From the NCBI GenBank assembly GCA_013360445.1, contig JABWBP010000029.1:16636-80635 (forward strand): a stretch of DNA of 64,000 nt. Reading direction: 5' to 3'. This stretch comes from Calditrichaceae bacterium. Lineage in GTDB: Bacteria > Calditrichota > Calditrichia > RBG-13-44-9 > J075. A model generated the notes under the pieces. That model was given only the letters and a program-made list of their open reading frames with translations, ran no database searches and was not told the origin of the DNA. The position numbers and the translations under genes were made by a program. This document shows positions 48,718 to 57,635 of this stretch, one piece after another (position 1 is the stretch's first letter; each line of letters starts with the position of its first letter).

Positions 48718-51700
48718 ATGAAGACAATTTCATTTTTTTGTCGGGCAAGCAGAGCGTTTCTCGCAGGGTTACTCAGTCTCTCGACCTTACTTTTTATACT
48801 GGTTGCCAACGATGCCCTCCGCGCCCAGAATATCAAAAAAGGTGAGCCGGGGTCGCGGCAGCCGCAGGGATCCCTGCACAATACCCGGGGGTACTCCCGG
48901 TTTTCAAAAGGGGGTAAAACCGTGGAAGAAGGCCACGCCCAGTACCGCCAGATCGCCATGCACGATGGCAACCTGGTCACCGGCCCGGTGACCAACTCCG
49001 GAGTAATTTCCCAGGGCGAATCCGGCAACAACTACGGCACGCGCATCGGCTGGCCGAAAGGCGCCAATCATTCGGATTATATCTGGCGCGCTTTCTTCTA
49101 CGTGGCCGCGGAAGTCGTGGACGCGAACGGTGATACCATTCACATCGTTTCCGATAATACCGTGCAGGAAATTTCGCCGGACGGGACCCATGAATACGCC
49201 ACCATGCCCCTGCCCGCGTATTACAATATGGATATTCCGGGTTCCCTTTCCACGCCGATTGTCAAAGGCATCAGCGAGGACCTGGGAATCGACGGCCTGC
49301 CGGGCACGGGAGATTTTGGGGAAGGCGACGGCATTCTGCAGCCCGCGGAGGATTTCAACGGCAACGGGGTGCTGGATTTGAGCATGCAAAACCAGGTCGC
49401 CTGGTTCGCCATGAGCCACCGCCGGGAAACCTGGCCCACCGATTGGCCCATCGGTTCATTTGCGGGAGACGACGGCGTTCGCCCCAGCAAACGCGCCTCG
49501 CGTTGGAACGGGGAATACGGCGCTTACGCCCGCGCCGACCAGGAATCCTATTACGTGATGGACGACCGGGAAAACGACGAGTTCGAGTACTACCCTTTCG
49601 ATGATCCCCGGCCCTGGCCGGAAGGCCGGCGGGGGCTGGGCATCGGAACCGAGGCGCGCGCCTACCAGTGGAACGCCCGCCTGGCGGAAGATATTATGAT
49701 CTGTATTTATGACATTGCCCTGCTGGATTCTGCCAAAGAATTGCCCACCTGCATCGTGGGCATGTATATCGACCCGGACCTCGGGGGAGAATTTGCCTTC
49801 GATGACGCCGATTTCGATACCCTGGATGACATTACCTACGCCTGGAACCGCACTTTTACCTCCAACCGCGGTCTGCCCCTGGGATATTTCGGGTTCGCGT
49901 TTTTGGAAAGCCCGGGGCTGGGCGCCGATGGAGTGGATAATGATGATGACGGAATGATCGATGAAAGCCAGTACGACGGCATCGACAATGACGGAGACTG
50001 GCGCTCCTGGGAAGACCTGAACGGCAACGGCATATATGATAATGAGGATTTGAACTTTAACGGCATTTTAGACCCCGGGGAAGACCTGAATGAGAACGGG
50101 CGCTTAGACTGGGAACCGCTGAATGACGATCTTGGCGAAGACGGCCTGGGGCCGGAGTTTTTTGAATACCCCGGCCCGGATGAAGGCGAAGCCGACGGCA
50201 TCCCCACCGACGGAGAGCCGAATTTTGACCGCACCGATAACGACGAAAGCGACCAGGTGGGGTTGACCTCTTTTTACCTTCGCTACACCGGGGACCCCAA
50301 CGGCTACGGCGCCCTCAATGATGAATATTACTGGAATACCGAAATTCCGCCGGGAACCCACGTCATCGTGCCCGGCTACCAGAACGATATTTCGGTTTCC
50401 TATGGCAGCGGCTACATTCCCCTGGCCGGGGTGGACCGCCGGCAGCGCTACTCCATCGCCCTGGTGTTCGGCAACGATTATGAGGACATCTTCCGCAACA
50501 AGCGCACCATGCAGGTGATCTACGATAACGATTACAACTTTGCCAAACCGCCCCGCCAGCCCATTCTCACCGCCAACGGCGACCACCTGCGGGTATTTTT
50601 AGAGTGGGACAGCGGCGCGGAACGCTCCCGCGATCCCATCTACGGGGCGGATTTCGAGGCCTACTACGTGTACCGCAGCACCGACCCGACTTTCAACGAG
50701 ATCAAGACCATTACCGATGCCTTCGGCAACCCCTTCCTGTTCAAACCCATGGCGATTTTCGACCTGAATAACGGCTTGAAAGGGCTTCACCCCATCAGCA
50801 TCGGCAGCGAGATCGGCCCCGGCAGCGATTTGGGGGTGAAATACAACATGGGTACGGACGGCGGCTTGCAGCACCATTTCGTGGATACCACGGTGATCAA
50901 CGGGAGAACCTATTACTACGCCGTGGCCGCGTTGGACCAGGGCTATCACCCGGACTTTTTCGACCTGGGCATTTCAACCAAGCAAGGATTGTCCTCGATC
51001 TCCCCCACGGAATCGCCCATCAACATCCAGCTCGATCTGTTAGGCCGCCCCATCGCTTTCGATCCCAATACCGCGGCGGTGATTCCCACCGAACGCTCCG
51101 GGGGATGGGTGGCGCCGCAGGTGAGCGAGGCCGGTTTCGAGCACGTTTCCGGCATCGGCACCGGCAGCATCGAAATCCAGTTCTATAATCCCCTCACCGT
51201 TAAAACCGGCCATCGCTACCGGGTGGAATTCGGCGATAACGGGCAGTACGAGCCTCTGGACCCCCTGATTTATACCGGCAAAGTGAACCACATGGTCTTA
51301 ACCTCGCTGACCGAAGGCGTTATATTAGGCAATTATGAAAACCCCCGGAACAACGACTTCAACGAACAATATATCACTGAAGGGCTGCGCCTGCTGCTGC
51401 ACAACGATTCTACCCGCATCGACGCCGCCGCCTCCTCCTGGATCAAAGGAAATTCGCCCCTGGCGCTCATCGATCTCACCGAATCGCAATTCCAGCGCGT
51501 CGGGCGGGATTATGAAATCCGGGTGATGGAAATGAACGCGGACACCTCGCTGAACAACCGGCGCTCTAATTTCCAAATCTGGGACGTGACCGATGCGGAT
51601 AATACCTTTCAACTCGATTTCTTCTATATCGACCAATCGACCCCGGGCATACTGGATCACAATGATGAAATCACCATTTCCAGGAGGAAAACCCCCCCGC

Positions 51701-52200
51701 CGCCCTGGTCGCTCTATAAAATGCGATTCTCTTTCCCGGCCAATGTGGACTCCAGCGCCCGCATTCCTCCCCAACCGGGCGATGTTTTCAAGATCGTTAC
51801 CCGCAAGACCTTCGACCGCCACGATGCCATCGAGTTTACCGTGGTGGGGAATGATTTCAACAATGCCAAAGCCGCGAACGAGTTAGAAAAGATTTACGTG
51901 GTGCCGGACCCCTACATCGCGGTCAATCCCCTGGAGCGCAAGGTTTATAATGAAGCCGAGGGCCGGGGAGACCGGCGAATCGACTTCGTTAACCTGCCCC
52001 GGGAGTGCAGCATCACCATTTTTACGGTTTCCGGGCGGCTGGTGCAGCGGATTCAACACAGCGCCACGGAGGCCAACCGGCGCGCTTCCTGGGATCTGCG
52101 CACCAAAGACGGTCTGGAGATTGCCCACGGCATGTATTTCTACGTGGTGGAAGCGCCCGGCGTCGGAAAGAAAACCGGGAAATTTGCGGTGATTAAGTAA
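48718..52200 (+). CDS. Giant exported protein with calcium-loop repeats and C-terminal sorting domain
   Basis: 1160 residues; ATG at 48718, AGGAAT upstream. Signal peptide (LAGLLSLSTLLFILVANDALRA). No known enzyme domain is visible. Residues about 400-485 are a dense run of Asp/Asn-rich loops (GVDNDDDGMID, DGIDNDGDW, DLNGNGIYDNEDLNFNGILD, DLNENGRLDWE) that look like EF-hand- or thrombospondin-type calcium sites; shorter ones occur near 190 (DFNGNGVLDL). The C-terminal 90 residues (KIYVVPDPYIAVNPLERKVY ... GMYFYVVEAPGVGKKTGKFAVIK) form a FlgD-like sorting domain. It lies 59 bases after the TonB receptor gene and 122 bases before the PorV-like gene. Confidence 0.82.
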   Translation: MKTISFFCRASRAFLAGLLSLSTLLFILVANDALRAQNIKKGEPGSRQPQGSLHNTRGYSRFSKGGKTVEEGHAQYRQIAMHDGNLVTGPVTNSGVISQGESGNNYGTRIGWPKGANHSDYIWRAFFYVAAEVVDANGDTIHIVSDNTVQEISPDGTHEYATMPLPAYYNMDIPGSLSTPIVKGISEDLGIDGLPGTGDFGEGDGILQPAEDFNGNGVLDLSMQNQVAWFAMSHRRETWPTDWPIGSFAGDDGVRPSKRASRWNGEYGAYARADQESYYVMDDRENDEFEYYPFDDPRPWPEGRRGLGIGTEARAYQWNARLAEDIMICIYDIALLDSAKELPTCIVGMYIDPDLGGEFAFDDADFDTLDDITYAWNRTFTSNRGLPLGYFGFAFLESPGLGADGVDNDDDGMIDESQYDGIDNDGDWRSWEDLNGNGIYDNEDLNFNGILDPGEDLNENGRLDWEPLNDDLGEDGLGPEFFEYPGPDEGEADGIPTDGEPNFDRTDNDESDQVGLTSFYLRYTGDPNGYGALNDEYYWNTEIPPGTHVIVPGYQNDISVSYGSGYIPLAGVDRRQRYSIALVFGNDYEDIFRNKRTMQVIYDNDYNFAKPPRQPILTANGDHLRVFLEWDSGAERSRDPIYGADFEAYYVYRSTDPTFNEIKTITDAFGNPFLFKPMAIFDLNNGLKGLHPISIGSEIGPGSDLGVKYNMGTDGGLQHHFVDTTVINGRTYYYAVAALDQGYHPDFFDLGISTKQGLSSISPTESPINIQLDLLGRPIAFDPNTAAVIPTERSGGWVAPQVSEAGFEHVSGIGTGSIEIQFYNPLTVKTGHRYRVEFGDNGQYEPLDPLIYTGKVNHMVLTSLTEGVILGNYENPRNNDFNEQYITEGLRLLLHNDSTRIDAAASSWIKGNSPLALIDLTESQFQRVGRDYEIRVMEMNADTSLNNRRSNFQIWDVTDADNTFQLDFFYIDQSTPGILDHNDEITISRRKTPPPPWSLYKMRFSFPANVDSSARIPPQPGDVFKIVTRKTFDRHDAIEFTVVGNDFNNAKAANELEKIYVVPDPYIAVNPLERKVYNEAEGRGDRRIDFVNLPRECSITIFTVSGRLVQRIQHSATEANRRASWDLRTKDGLEIAHGMYFYVVEAPGVGKKTGKFAVIK

Positions 52201-52237
52201 CGGATGCCACGCATTATGTTCCACGCTCTTCATCAAT

Positions 52238-52269
52238 ACGGAATACGAAATACGCAATGCGTATTCCGT
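52238..52269. repeat. Hairpin ACGGAATACG / CGTATTCCGT
   Basis: Ten-base arms ACGGAATACG (52238-52247) and CGTATTCCGT (52260-52269) around AAATACGCAATG. It belongs to a GGAATACG-type repeat also seen at about 45111-45125 and inside the subtilase gene near 40560. It lies in the leader of the PorV-like gene. Confidence 0.65.
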
Positions 52270-52322
52270 TCAGCATTAAGAAACCGGGGAAAAAAAACAC
52301 AGCACAACTTAGGTGGCCAAAG

Positions 52323-53387
52323 ATGAAAAGTATGTTATTGCTAATCTTGTTCGCCCTGCTGATTTGCGGCGGCGGAGCGGTTTTTTCCCAATCCAAACCC
52401 GGGGTTCCCATCCTGTCCGGCACCGGGGTAAGCAACGTGGGTACCAGCGCCGCGGCGTTCTTAGAAATTGGGGTAGGCGCGCGGGCCATGGCCATGGGCG
52501 GCGCTTATGTCGCCGTCGCCAACGATCCCTCGGCGCTCTACTACAATCCCGCCGGCATCGTCTGGATGGATAACATCCAGGTGGAGTTCATGCACAACAA
52601 ATGGCTGGTGGATACCAATTACGATTTTATCGGCGCGACCGTGCCCCTGCCGTTTATGAGAACTTCTGTCGGGGCCAGTTTGATCATGCTCAACTACGGC
52701 GAGCAGCCCGTGCGCACCGTGGAAGAACCCGAAGGCACCGGGGAAATCTACGGCGCGCGGGACTACGCCGTGGCTCTCAGCACTGCCATCGCCTTTACCA
52801 GCCATTTTAGCTTTGGAATATCCGGGAAATACATCAACCAGAAAATCTGGAACGAAAGCGGGGACGCTTTTGCGCTGGACCTGGGTATTTTTTACAGCAC
52901 CCCCGTGAACGGCCTGCGGCTGGGGATGAGCATGAGCAACTTCGGCGGCCAGCTTCGCCTGCAGGGCCGCGACCTGGATACCACCAAGGACCCCGATGAT
53001 GAGAACCAGAACGTGGACCGGATTCCCGCGGCTTATAATACCAATGGGTATGACCTCCCGCTGCTCTTCCGCGCCGGCATCTCGTACCAGCGAGATTTAG
53101 GGGCTTTCGGCAGTTTTATGCTCGCAGGGGACTTGAATCACCCCAGCAATACCACCGAGAGCATCAACTTAGGCGTGGAATACGGCTACGCGGGCATCTT
53201 TTTCCTGCGCGCCGGTTATGAAAATCTGTTCGAAGAAGACGCCATCAACGGCCTGACCTTGGGCGGGGGCATCGACTATTTCGAGCCGGGCAAAAGCCGC
53301 GTAGGTTTCCGCATCGATTACGCCTATTCCGATTGGGGGATTCTGGAAAGCGCCCACCGCTTCTCGGTGGGGGTCATTTTTGATTGA
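52323..53387 (+). CDS. PorV/PorQ family outer-membrane barrel protein
   Basis: 354 residues from ATG 52323 (AGGTGG 7 bases upstream); a longer frame from 52257 would start inside a repeat. Signal peptide MLLLILFALLICGGGAVFS. FadL-like barrel of the PorV/PorQ group, with the conserved start AAAFLEIGVGARAMAMGGAY, VAVANDPSALYYNPAGI and a C-terminal RFSVGVIF ending in an aromatic residue-rich strand. In type IX secretion, PorV shuttles cargo with PNPFNP-type tails to the surface; a dedicated paralogue beside one large cargo gene suggests specialised handling. Confidence 0.88.
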   Translation: MKSMLLLILFALLICGGGAVFSQSKPGVPILSGTGVSNVGTSAAAFLEIGVGARAMAMGGAYVAVANDPSALYYNPAGIVWMDNIQVEFMHNKWLVDTNYDFIGATVPLPFMRTSVGASLIMLNYGEQPVRTVEEPEGTGEIYGARDYAVALSTAIAFTSHFSFGISGKYINQKIWNESGDAFALDLGIFYSTPVNGLRLGMSMSNFGGQLRLQGRDLDTTKDPDDENQNVDRIPAAYNTNGYDLPLLFRAGISYQRDLGAFGSFMLAGDLNHPSNTTESINLGVEYGYAGIFFLRAGYENLFEEDAINGLTLGGGIDYFEPGKSRVGFRIDYAYSDWGILESAHRFSVGVIFD

Positions 53388-53398
53388 GGCGGCAGCGT

Positions 53399-55027
53399 AT
53401 GGCGCAAAGAGCAGAGCGCAGAGAGCATAGCGCAGAGCGCGGTGCGCGAAATAACCGGGGCATTTTTGCAGGGCTGGCGCTGCTGCTCTTGCTCTCCTGC
53501 GGGGAGAAAAAGGAAATCCGCGGGGGGGAAGAGCAGGCGGTTGCCCGGGTGGGGGATAAACTTATTACCGTGCAGGATTTCCGGCGCAGTTACGAAACCG
53601 GTTTCGCGCACCTCAAAACCGGGCCGGATCGCAAAAGAACCTACCTGAAGTACATGATCAACGAAAAACTGCTCGCCCTGGAAGGCTATCGTTTAGGGCT
53701 GCACCAGGCCGAATGGATCAGGGAATCCGAGCGCATGCTCCTGAACGAGCTGCTGATCGAAGCCCTGATCGAAACAGAGGTGAAGAGCAAGATCAAGGTT
53801 GCCCCGGAAGAAATCCGCGCCGCGATCAATCAATCCAAAGTCAGCTTCAAATTCCGCTATTGGGTGGAAGCGAGCCGGGAAGAAGCGCATGAAACCGCCC
53901 GGGCGATGCGGGAGCGCGGCTACGCCGAAGTGGTGGATGAAAAACTGCGCGGCAACCCGGAATTGCGCATCAATCCCCAAGACCTGGAATCCGATTACCT
54001 GAACGGTCTGGAAACGCCGCCCGAACTCCTGGAGGCGATCCAGGACCTGCCCTACGGGGATATTTCCGAGCCGGTTTTCCTGAACGACCGGTATTACATC
54101 TTCCAGGTGCTGGACATTCGCCGCAGGGCGGTCACGGAAAACGAATACCTCGCCAAAGCTTCCACATTCGAGCAGACTGTCTTTTATCGCAAGTTCTATG
54201 TAGAATTGGAGCGCTACGGCGTTCGCCTGATGGAATCCCGGGGCGTATCCACCCCCGGAAAGGCGCTCAACCTGCTCGGCAAGGCGTTAGTGGAGTGGGA
54301 AAAAAGCCGGGAGAGTTCTCGATCCTACCCGGGAGCGGCTCCTATGGGGCCGGCCGGTTTCAAGGAGGCGGTTCACCATGCGCCGGAAACTCTGCCGGCC
54401 CTGAAAGCGCTTCGGGAGAACTTGTCGCAGCCTTTTACGGTTTGTAACGGCGGAACCATCACTTTCGAGGAATTCCTGGACTATTTCCGGCCCGGGCGAA
54501 TTGCCTCCACCGCCAAGGACAAGCGCCCTTTTTCCGAACGCCTGAAGGACGCCGCAGCGGAAGGCATCCGCGACTATTTTTTAGCGGCAGAGGGGCGGAA
54601 AAAGAATCTGGAAAAGGAGCCGGGGGTGCGCGCGGAGCTGGCGCTCTGGCGGGATAAATGGGTGTATGAAGCGGCGCAGCGCCATTTTACCCGGGAGGTG
54701 CAGATCGGCGACGAAGAGGTAAAAGAATACTTCGCTAAAAACAAACAGCGGTATAAAACCGGGCGGGAAGAGGATCCCGCGCTTTCCGCGCTGTACGAAC
54801 GGGCGCGACGGGACGCCTACCACGAGGCTTCCCTGGCGGCGTTGAACCGCCATATCGATTTATTGAAAGAACGCTATCCCGTGCGTATTTATGAAGCGGC
54901 GCTGGACACCGTCACGGTCATCGATTTCCGGAAATCCCGCTGGGCGAGCATGCAGCTTTACAAAAGCGGGGTGAACCGGCTGGCCTACCCGGCGGTGGAT
55001 CCGGGGTGGAGCAGCGCCGGTCGGTAG
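53399..55027 (+). CDS. PpiC/SurA-like peptidyl-prolyl isomerase lipoprotein
   Basis: 542 residues from ATG 53399; a TTG at 53384 overlapping the PorV stop is an alternative. The first 20 or so codons come from an AGCGCAGAGAGCATAG-type repeat (peptide AQRAERREHSAERG) and precede the lipoprotein signal (FAGLALLLLLSC, lipobox LLSC), so the true start is unsure. SurA-like chaperone helices (AVARVGDKLITVQDFRRSYE, then YLKYMINEKLLALEGYRLGL) and a parvulin-like middle (PPELLEAIQDLPYGDISEPV) follow; a second half repeats the helical part. It probably helps fold the exported or outer-membrane proteins of this cassette. Confidence 0.8.
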   Translation: MAQRAERREHSAERGARNNRGIFAGLALLLLLSCGEKKEIRGGEEQAVARVGDKLITVQDFRRSYETGFAHLKTGPDRKRTYLKYMINEKLLALEGYRLGLHQAEWIRESERMLLNELLIEALIETEVKSKIKVAPEEIRAAINQSKVSFKFRYWVEASREEAHETARAMRERGYAEVVDEKLRGNPELRINPQDLESDYLNGLETPPELLEAIQDLPYGDISEPVFLNDRYYIFQVLDIRRRAVTENEYLAKASTFEQTVFYRKFYVELERYGVRLMESRGVSTPGKALNLLGKALVEWEKSRESSRSYPGAAPMGPAGFKEAVHHAPETLPALKALRENLSQPFTVCNGGTITFEEFLDYFRPGRIASTAKDKRPFSERLKDAAAEGIRDYFLAAEGRKKNLEKEPGVRAELALWRDKWVYEAAQRHFTREVQIGDEEVKEYFAKNKQRYKTGREEDPALSALYERARRDAYHEASLAALNRHIDLLKERYPVRIYEAALDTVTVIDFRKSRWASMQLYKSGVNRLAYPAVDPGWSSAGR

Positions 55028-55031
55028 CGCA

Positions 55032-55174
55032 GGAGTGCAAAACTGAAGTTTTGCAGGTTGAAACGTAAGCGTGAGGCGCAAGCAAGCAGGCAGTGAATTT
55101 TGCCCTTCTTTGCCGGCTACTATTGCTTCGTCGGTACTCTTGTGTGAGTGCAAAACTGAAGTTTTGCACTCCGG
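55032..55174. repeat. REP-like palindrome pair (GGAG heads outward)
   Basis: Forward unit 55032-55055 is GGAG then TGCAAAAC-TGAA-GTTTTGCA. Reverse unit 55146-55174 read on the minus strand is CCGGAG then TGCAAAAC-TTCA-GTTTTGCA. About 90 bases separate them, without a gene. The pair sits between the convergent PpiC-like and haem-binding-domain genes and may also stop transcription. Confidence 0.8.
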
Positions 55175-55183
55175 CGCCCTCCC

Positions 55184-55633
55184 CTACTCCTCCTCCCCTC
55201 TCTCCGCGGCCATGGCCCACTGCCGCAGCGCTTCTTTTTCCGGCTCGGACAATTTCACCTCCGGATGCGCCAGAACGTAGATTTTCATGGGCATATTCCC
55301 TTCGGAAACTTCTTCCCAAATCTCTTCAGTTTTTTTGGCCTGTTTTTTCGCTTCCAGGCCGCCCCATTCGGAGAAATTCAGGTGCTCCCGGCCTTCTTTA
55401 ACGTCGTAAGCGGTGAGCCAGGAAACCGGGGCGACGTAGCTGTACCAGCGCCAGTTGGTTTCGTTGGAGTGGCAGTCGTAGCAGGAGCGTTGGAAAACAT
55501 GCATGACCTCCGCGGGGGCGTTGATCTCTGCCGTGACCGGGGGATTGGTGCGGTTGACGGGAATCAATTGGATGAGAACCAGAACTGCGGCAAGTCCAAT
55601 AAAGAGCCGTTTGAGGATGTTTTTGGATTTCAT
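55184..55633 (-). CDS. Haem-binding domain (CxxCH) membrane-anchored protein
   Basis: 149 residues from ATG 55633 (GGAG 8 bases upstream); an upstream frame would overlap the E2 gene. Signal anchor LFIGLAAVLVLIQLIP, then the haem_bd layout: VNRTNPPVTAEINAP, CYDCHSNETNWRWYSYVAPV with a c-type haem site C51-x2-C54-H55, and later NMPMKIYVLAHPEVKLSEPE, where the Met may be the second axial ligand. Likely a periplasmic electron carrier or sensor of small size. It lies 26 bases after the E2 gene on the same strand. Confidence 0.88.
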   Translation of the reverse strand: MKSKNILKRLFIGLAAVLVLIQLIPVNRTNPPVTAEINAPAEVMHVFQRSCYDCHSNETNWRWYSYVAPVSWLTAYDVKEGREHLNFSEWGGLEAKKQAKKTEEIWEEVSEGNMPMKIYVLAHPEVKLSEPEKEALRQWAMAAERGEEE

Positions 55634-55659
55634 AAGAGTTGCTCCGTTAAAGGTGAGAG

Positions 55660-56898
55660 TTAGTGAAGAGGCCAATTTTCCAGCGTCTGCACAAATTCAG
55701 TCAGAAACCGGTTGGCCTGGAACCCGTCCAGCGCCCGGTGATCGATGGTCAGGGTTACATAAACCATCGGTTTGATCTCCACGACATCCTTCCCTTTCTT
55801 TTCCACCGCCACCACCCGTTTTTCCAATTTACCGATGCCTAAAATGGCGGATTGGGGCTGGTGAATGATGGGCGTGGCGATCAAACTGCCGGTCATCCCG
55901 TGGTTAGTGATGGTAAAAGTGCCGTTCTGAACCTCCGGCTGCGCTAATTTGCCCTCCCGCGCCCGGTCGGTAAGGTCTTGCAGCCGCCCGGCGACGCCGA
56001 ACAAATCCAATGTTTGCGCCCGGTGAATTACCGGCACCACCAGCCCGCTCTCCGTGGCCGCGGCAATCCCGATGTTGCAATCCTGGAAAATCTCCAGCGC
56101 GTCTTCGCGCCAGCGGCTGTTCACCTCCGGCAGCGCTTGCAGCGCCTTCGCCGCTGCTATCACAAAATAAGCGGTGTAGGTCAATTTTATCCCTTTTTCC
56201 GCAAAGGCAGCCTGGTTTGCTTCCCGGTGGGCGATCACCGCGGAAAGGTCCGCGTCGAACACCGCGGTAACGTGCGGGGCGGTTTGCAACATGCTCTCCA
56301 CCATGTGCCGGGCGGTGCGCAAACGGATGGGAGTGTGGGGAATTTTGCGCGAAGGGGTGTCAGGAGTAGGGGCAGGAGCAGGCTTGCCCTGAGCTTGTCG
56401 AAGGGGAGCAGTTTGGCGGCCTGCTAAATAGGTTTCCACGTCCTCTAAAGTGATGCGCCCTCCCCGCCCGGTTCCGCGAATTTGCGCCGGCGCGATGCCG
56501 TGCTGGCGCAACATGCGGCGCACCGCCGGGCTTAAATCTTGCGCCGCCTCCCCGGCTGCGGTTGCAGGGGCGTCGATCTCCCCGGTCTCCTTCTCCTCTA
56601 CCCCGGCGCCGGCTTTAGCCCCCGCCGCAACAACCGTTTTCACCTGCGCCTTCTCCGCGATCTCGATCCGCCCCAGCACCTCTCCCGGGGCGACCGGCTC
56701 ATTCGGGCGCTTCAAGATCTCCTTTAAAACGCCCCCTGCCGGCGCCGGCACTTCTATGGTTACCTTGTCGGTGTTAAGCTCCAGAAGCGGCTCGTACTGT
56801 TCCACGTACTCCCCGGGCTGCTTGAACCAGCGCTCCATGAAAGATTCGGTGCCTTCCTGGTCGGATTCGGGAGCGATTATATCGATCAATTCTGCCAT
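55660..56898 (-). CDS. 2-oxoacid dehydrogenase E2 (dihydrolipoyl acyltransferase)
   Basis: 412 residues; ATG at 56898. N-terminal lipoyl domain with modified lysine K45 (NTDKVTIEV), peripheral subunit-binding domain (LSPAVRRMLRQHGIAPAQIR, about 122-155), then the acyltransferase core with the CAT-like DHRALDG active-site motif near the C-terminus. It transfers acyl groups to CoA in a pyruvate, 2-oxoglutarate or branched-chain complex; E1 and E3 are not in the window, so the substrate is open. The linker between the binding and catalytic domains contains PLRQAQGKP, the translation of a dispersed CCCTGAGCTTGTCGAAGGG-type repeat (56381-56405). Confidence 0.93.
   Translation of the reverse strand: MAELIDIIAPESDQEGTESFMERWFKQPGEYVEQYEPLLELNTDKVTIEVPAPAGGVLKEILKRPNEPVAPGEVLGRIEIAEKAQVKTVVAAGAKAGAGVEEKETGEIDAPATAAGEAAQDLSPAVRRMLRQHGIAPAQIRGTGRGGRITLEDVETYLAGRQTAPLRQAQGKPAPAPTPDTPSRKIPHTPIRLRTARHMVESMLQTAPHVTAVFDADLSAVIAHREANQAAFAEKGIKLTYTAYFVIAAAKALQALPEVNSRWREDALEIFQDCNIGIAAATESGLVVPVIHRAQTLDLFGVAGRLQDLTDRAREGKLAQPEVQNGTFTITNHGMTGSLIATPIIHQPQSAILGIGKLEKRVVAVEKKGKDVVEIKPMVYVTLTIDHRALDGFQANRFLTEFVQTLENWPLH
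56381..56405 (-). repeat. TTCGACAAGCTCAGGG repeat inside the E2 linker
   Basis: On the minus strand the sequence CCTTCGACAAGCTCAGGGC follows the AAACTGCTC region and continues to AAGCC. It is the core of an intergenic repeat common in many bacterial genomes, here in frame within the flexible linker of E2 without breaking it. Confidence 0.7.
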
Positions 56899-56910
56899 GG
56901 CGCTGCTTTC

Positions 56911-57609
56911 TCATTTGAATTGTTGAAGCTGCTCTTTCGATTTCGCGATTGCGGCTAAAAAGTTATTGTATTTTTGCAGGTTTTCTTCGTTGCGCACCGG
57001 TTGGGTGCTCAGCCAGCGATCCAATTCCGACTGGGTGGTTTTAAGCTGCTCTACTGTTGCCCGGTAAGCTTTCGCTTTGTCCGGGGACAATTTGCTAAGG
57101 GTTTTCTGGATCTCCGTTTCGCTGAACAGGAGCAACTCTTCCACTTCCCGGATAAAACTTTCCGCGGTTTTTTCCCGCCCCGCGCCTAATTTGCCGAGGA
57201 TGGTCTTCCCGTCGCTATCCAAAACGATGTAGGTGGGGTAGCCCTGCACGCCGTATTGCTGCTGCAAACGGTTGTTCCGGGCGGCGTATTCCGGAGACAC
57301 CAGGCTTTTGTTCCGGGGGAAATCCAGGGTAACCAGCACCATCCGGTTTTGGGCATATTGCGCCCATTTATCCTGGGCAAAAACGTTGCGCTGCATCAGT
57401 TTGCACCAGGAACACCAGTCCGAGCCGGTAAAATTCAATAAAACGGGGAGCTTCTCTTTTTGGGCAAATTTGAGCGCGGCGTCATAATCCATGGTCCATT
57501 CCCCGGCTTTGATGCCCTGGGAAAAAGCGGAATCGGTCAAGCTGATTCCACCTAAAACCAACGCCGCCGCGGCGACAACAATTCCTGCCCGCACACCTTT
57601 CTTCGACAT
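56911..57609 (-). CDS. Exported thioredoxin-family protein
   Basis: 232 residues from ATG 57609, preferred over GTG 57618 because GAGGTGA lies 7 bases before it. Signal peptide (AGIVVAAAALVLGGISLTDSAFS). Thioredoxin domain with redox site WCSWC (C66, C69) in FTGSDWCSWCKLMQRNVF, cis-proline GYPTYIVLD, then a helical C-terminal extension (about 155-232, KTLSKLSPDKAKAYRATVEQ) likely to be coiled coil. It probably acts in the periplasm on disulfides. It lies 12 bases before the E2 gene on the same strand, so the two may be co-transcribed. Confidence 0.85.
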   Translation of the reverse strand: MSKKGVRAGIVVAAAALVLGGISLTDSAFSQGIKAGEWTMDYDAALKFAQKEKLPVLLNFTGSDWCSWCKLMQRNVFAQDKWAQYAQNRMVLVTLDFPRNKSLVSPEYAARNNRLQQQYGVQGYPTYIVLDSDGKTILGKLGAGREKTAESFIREVEELLLFSETEIQKTLSKLSPDKAKAYRATVEQLKTTQSELDRWLSTQPVRNEENLQKYNNFLAAIAKSKEQLQQFK

Positions 57610-57635
57610 GATTTTCACCTCGTAATAAAGATTCT

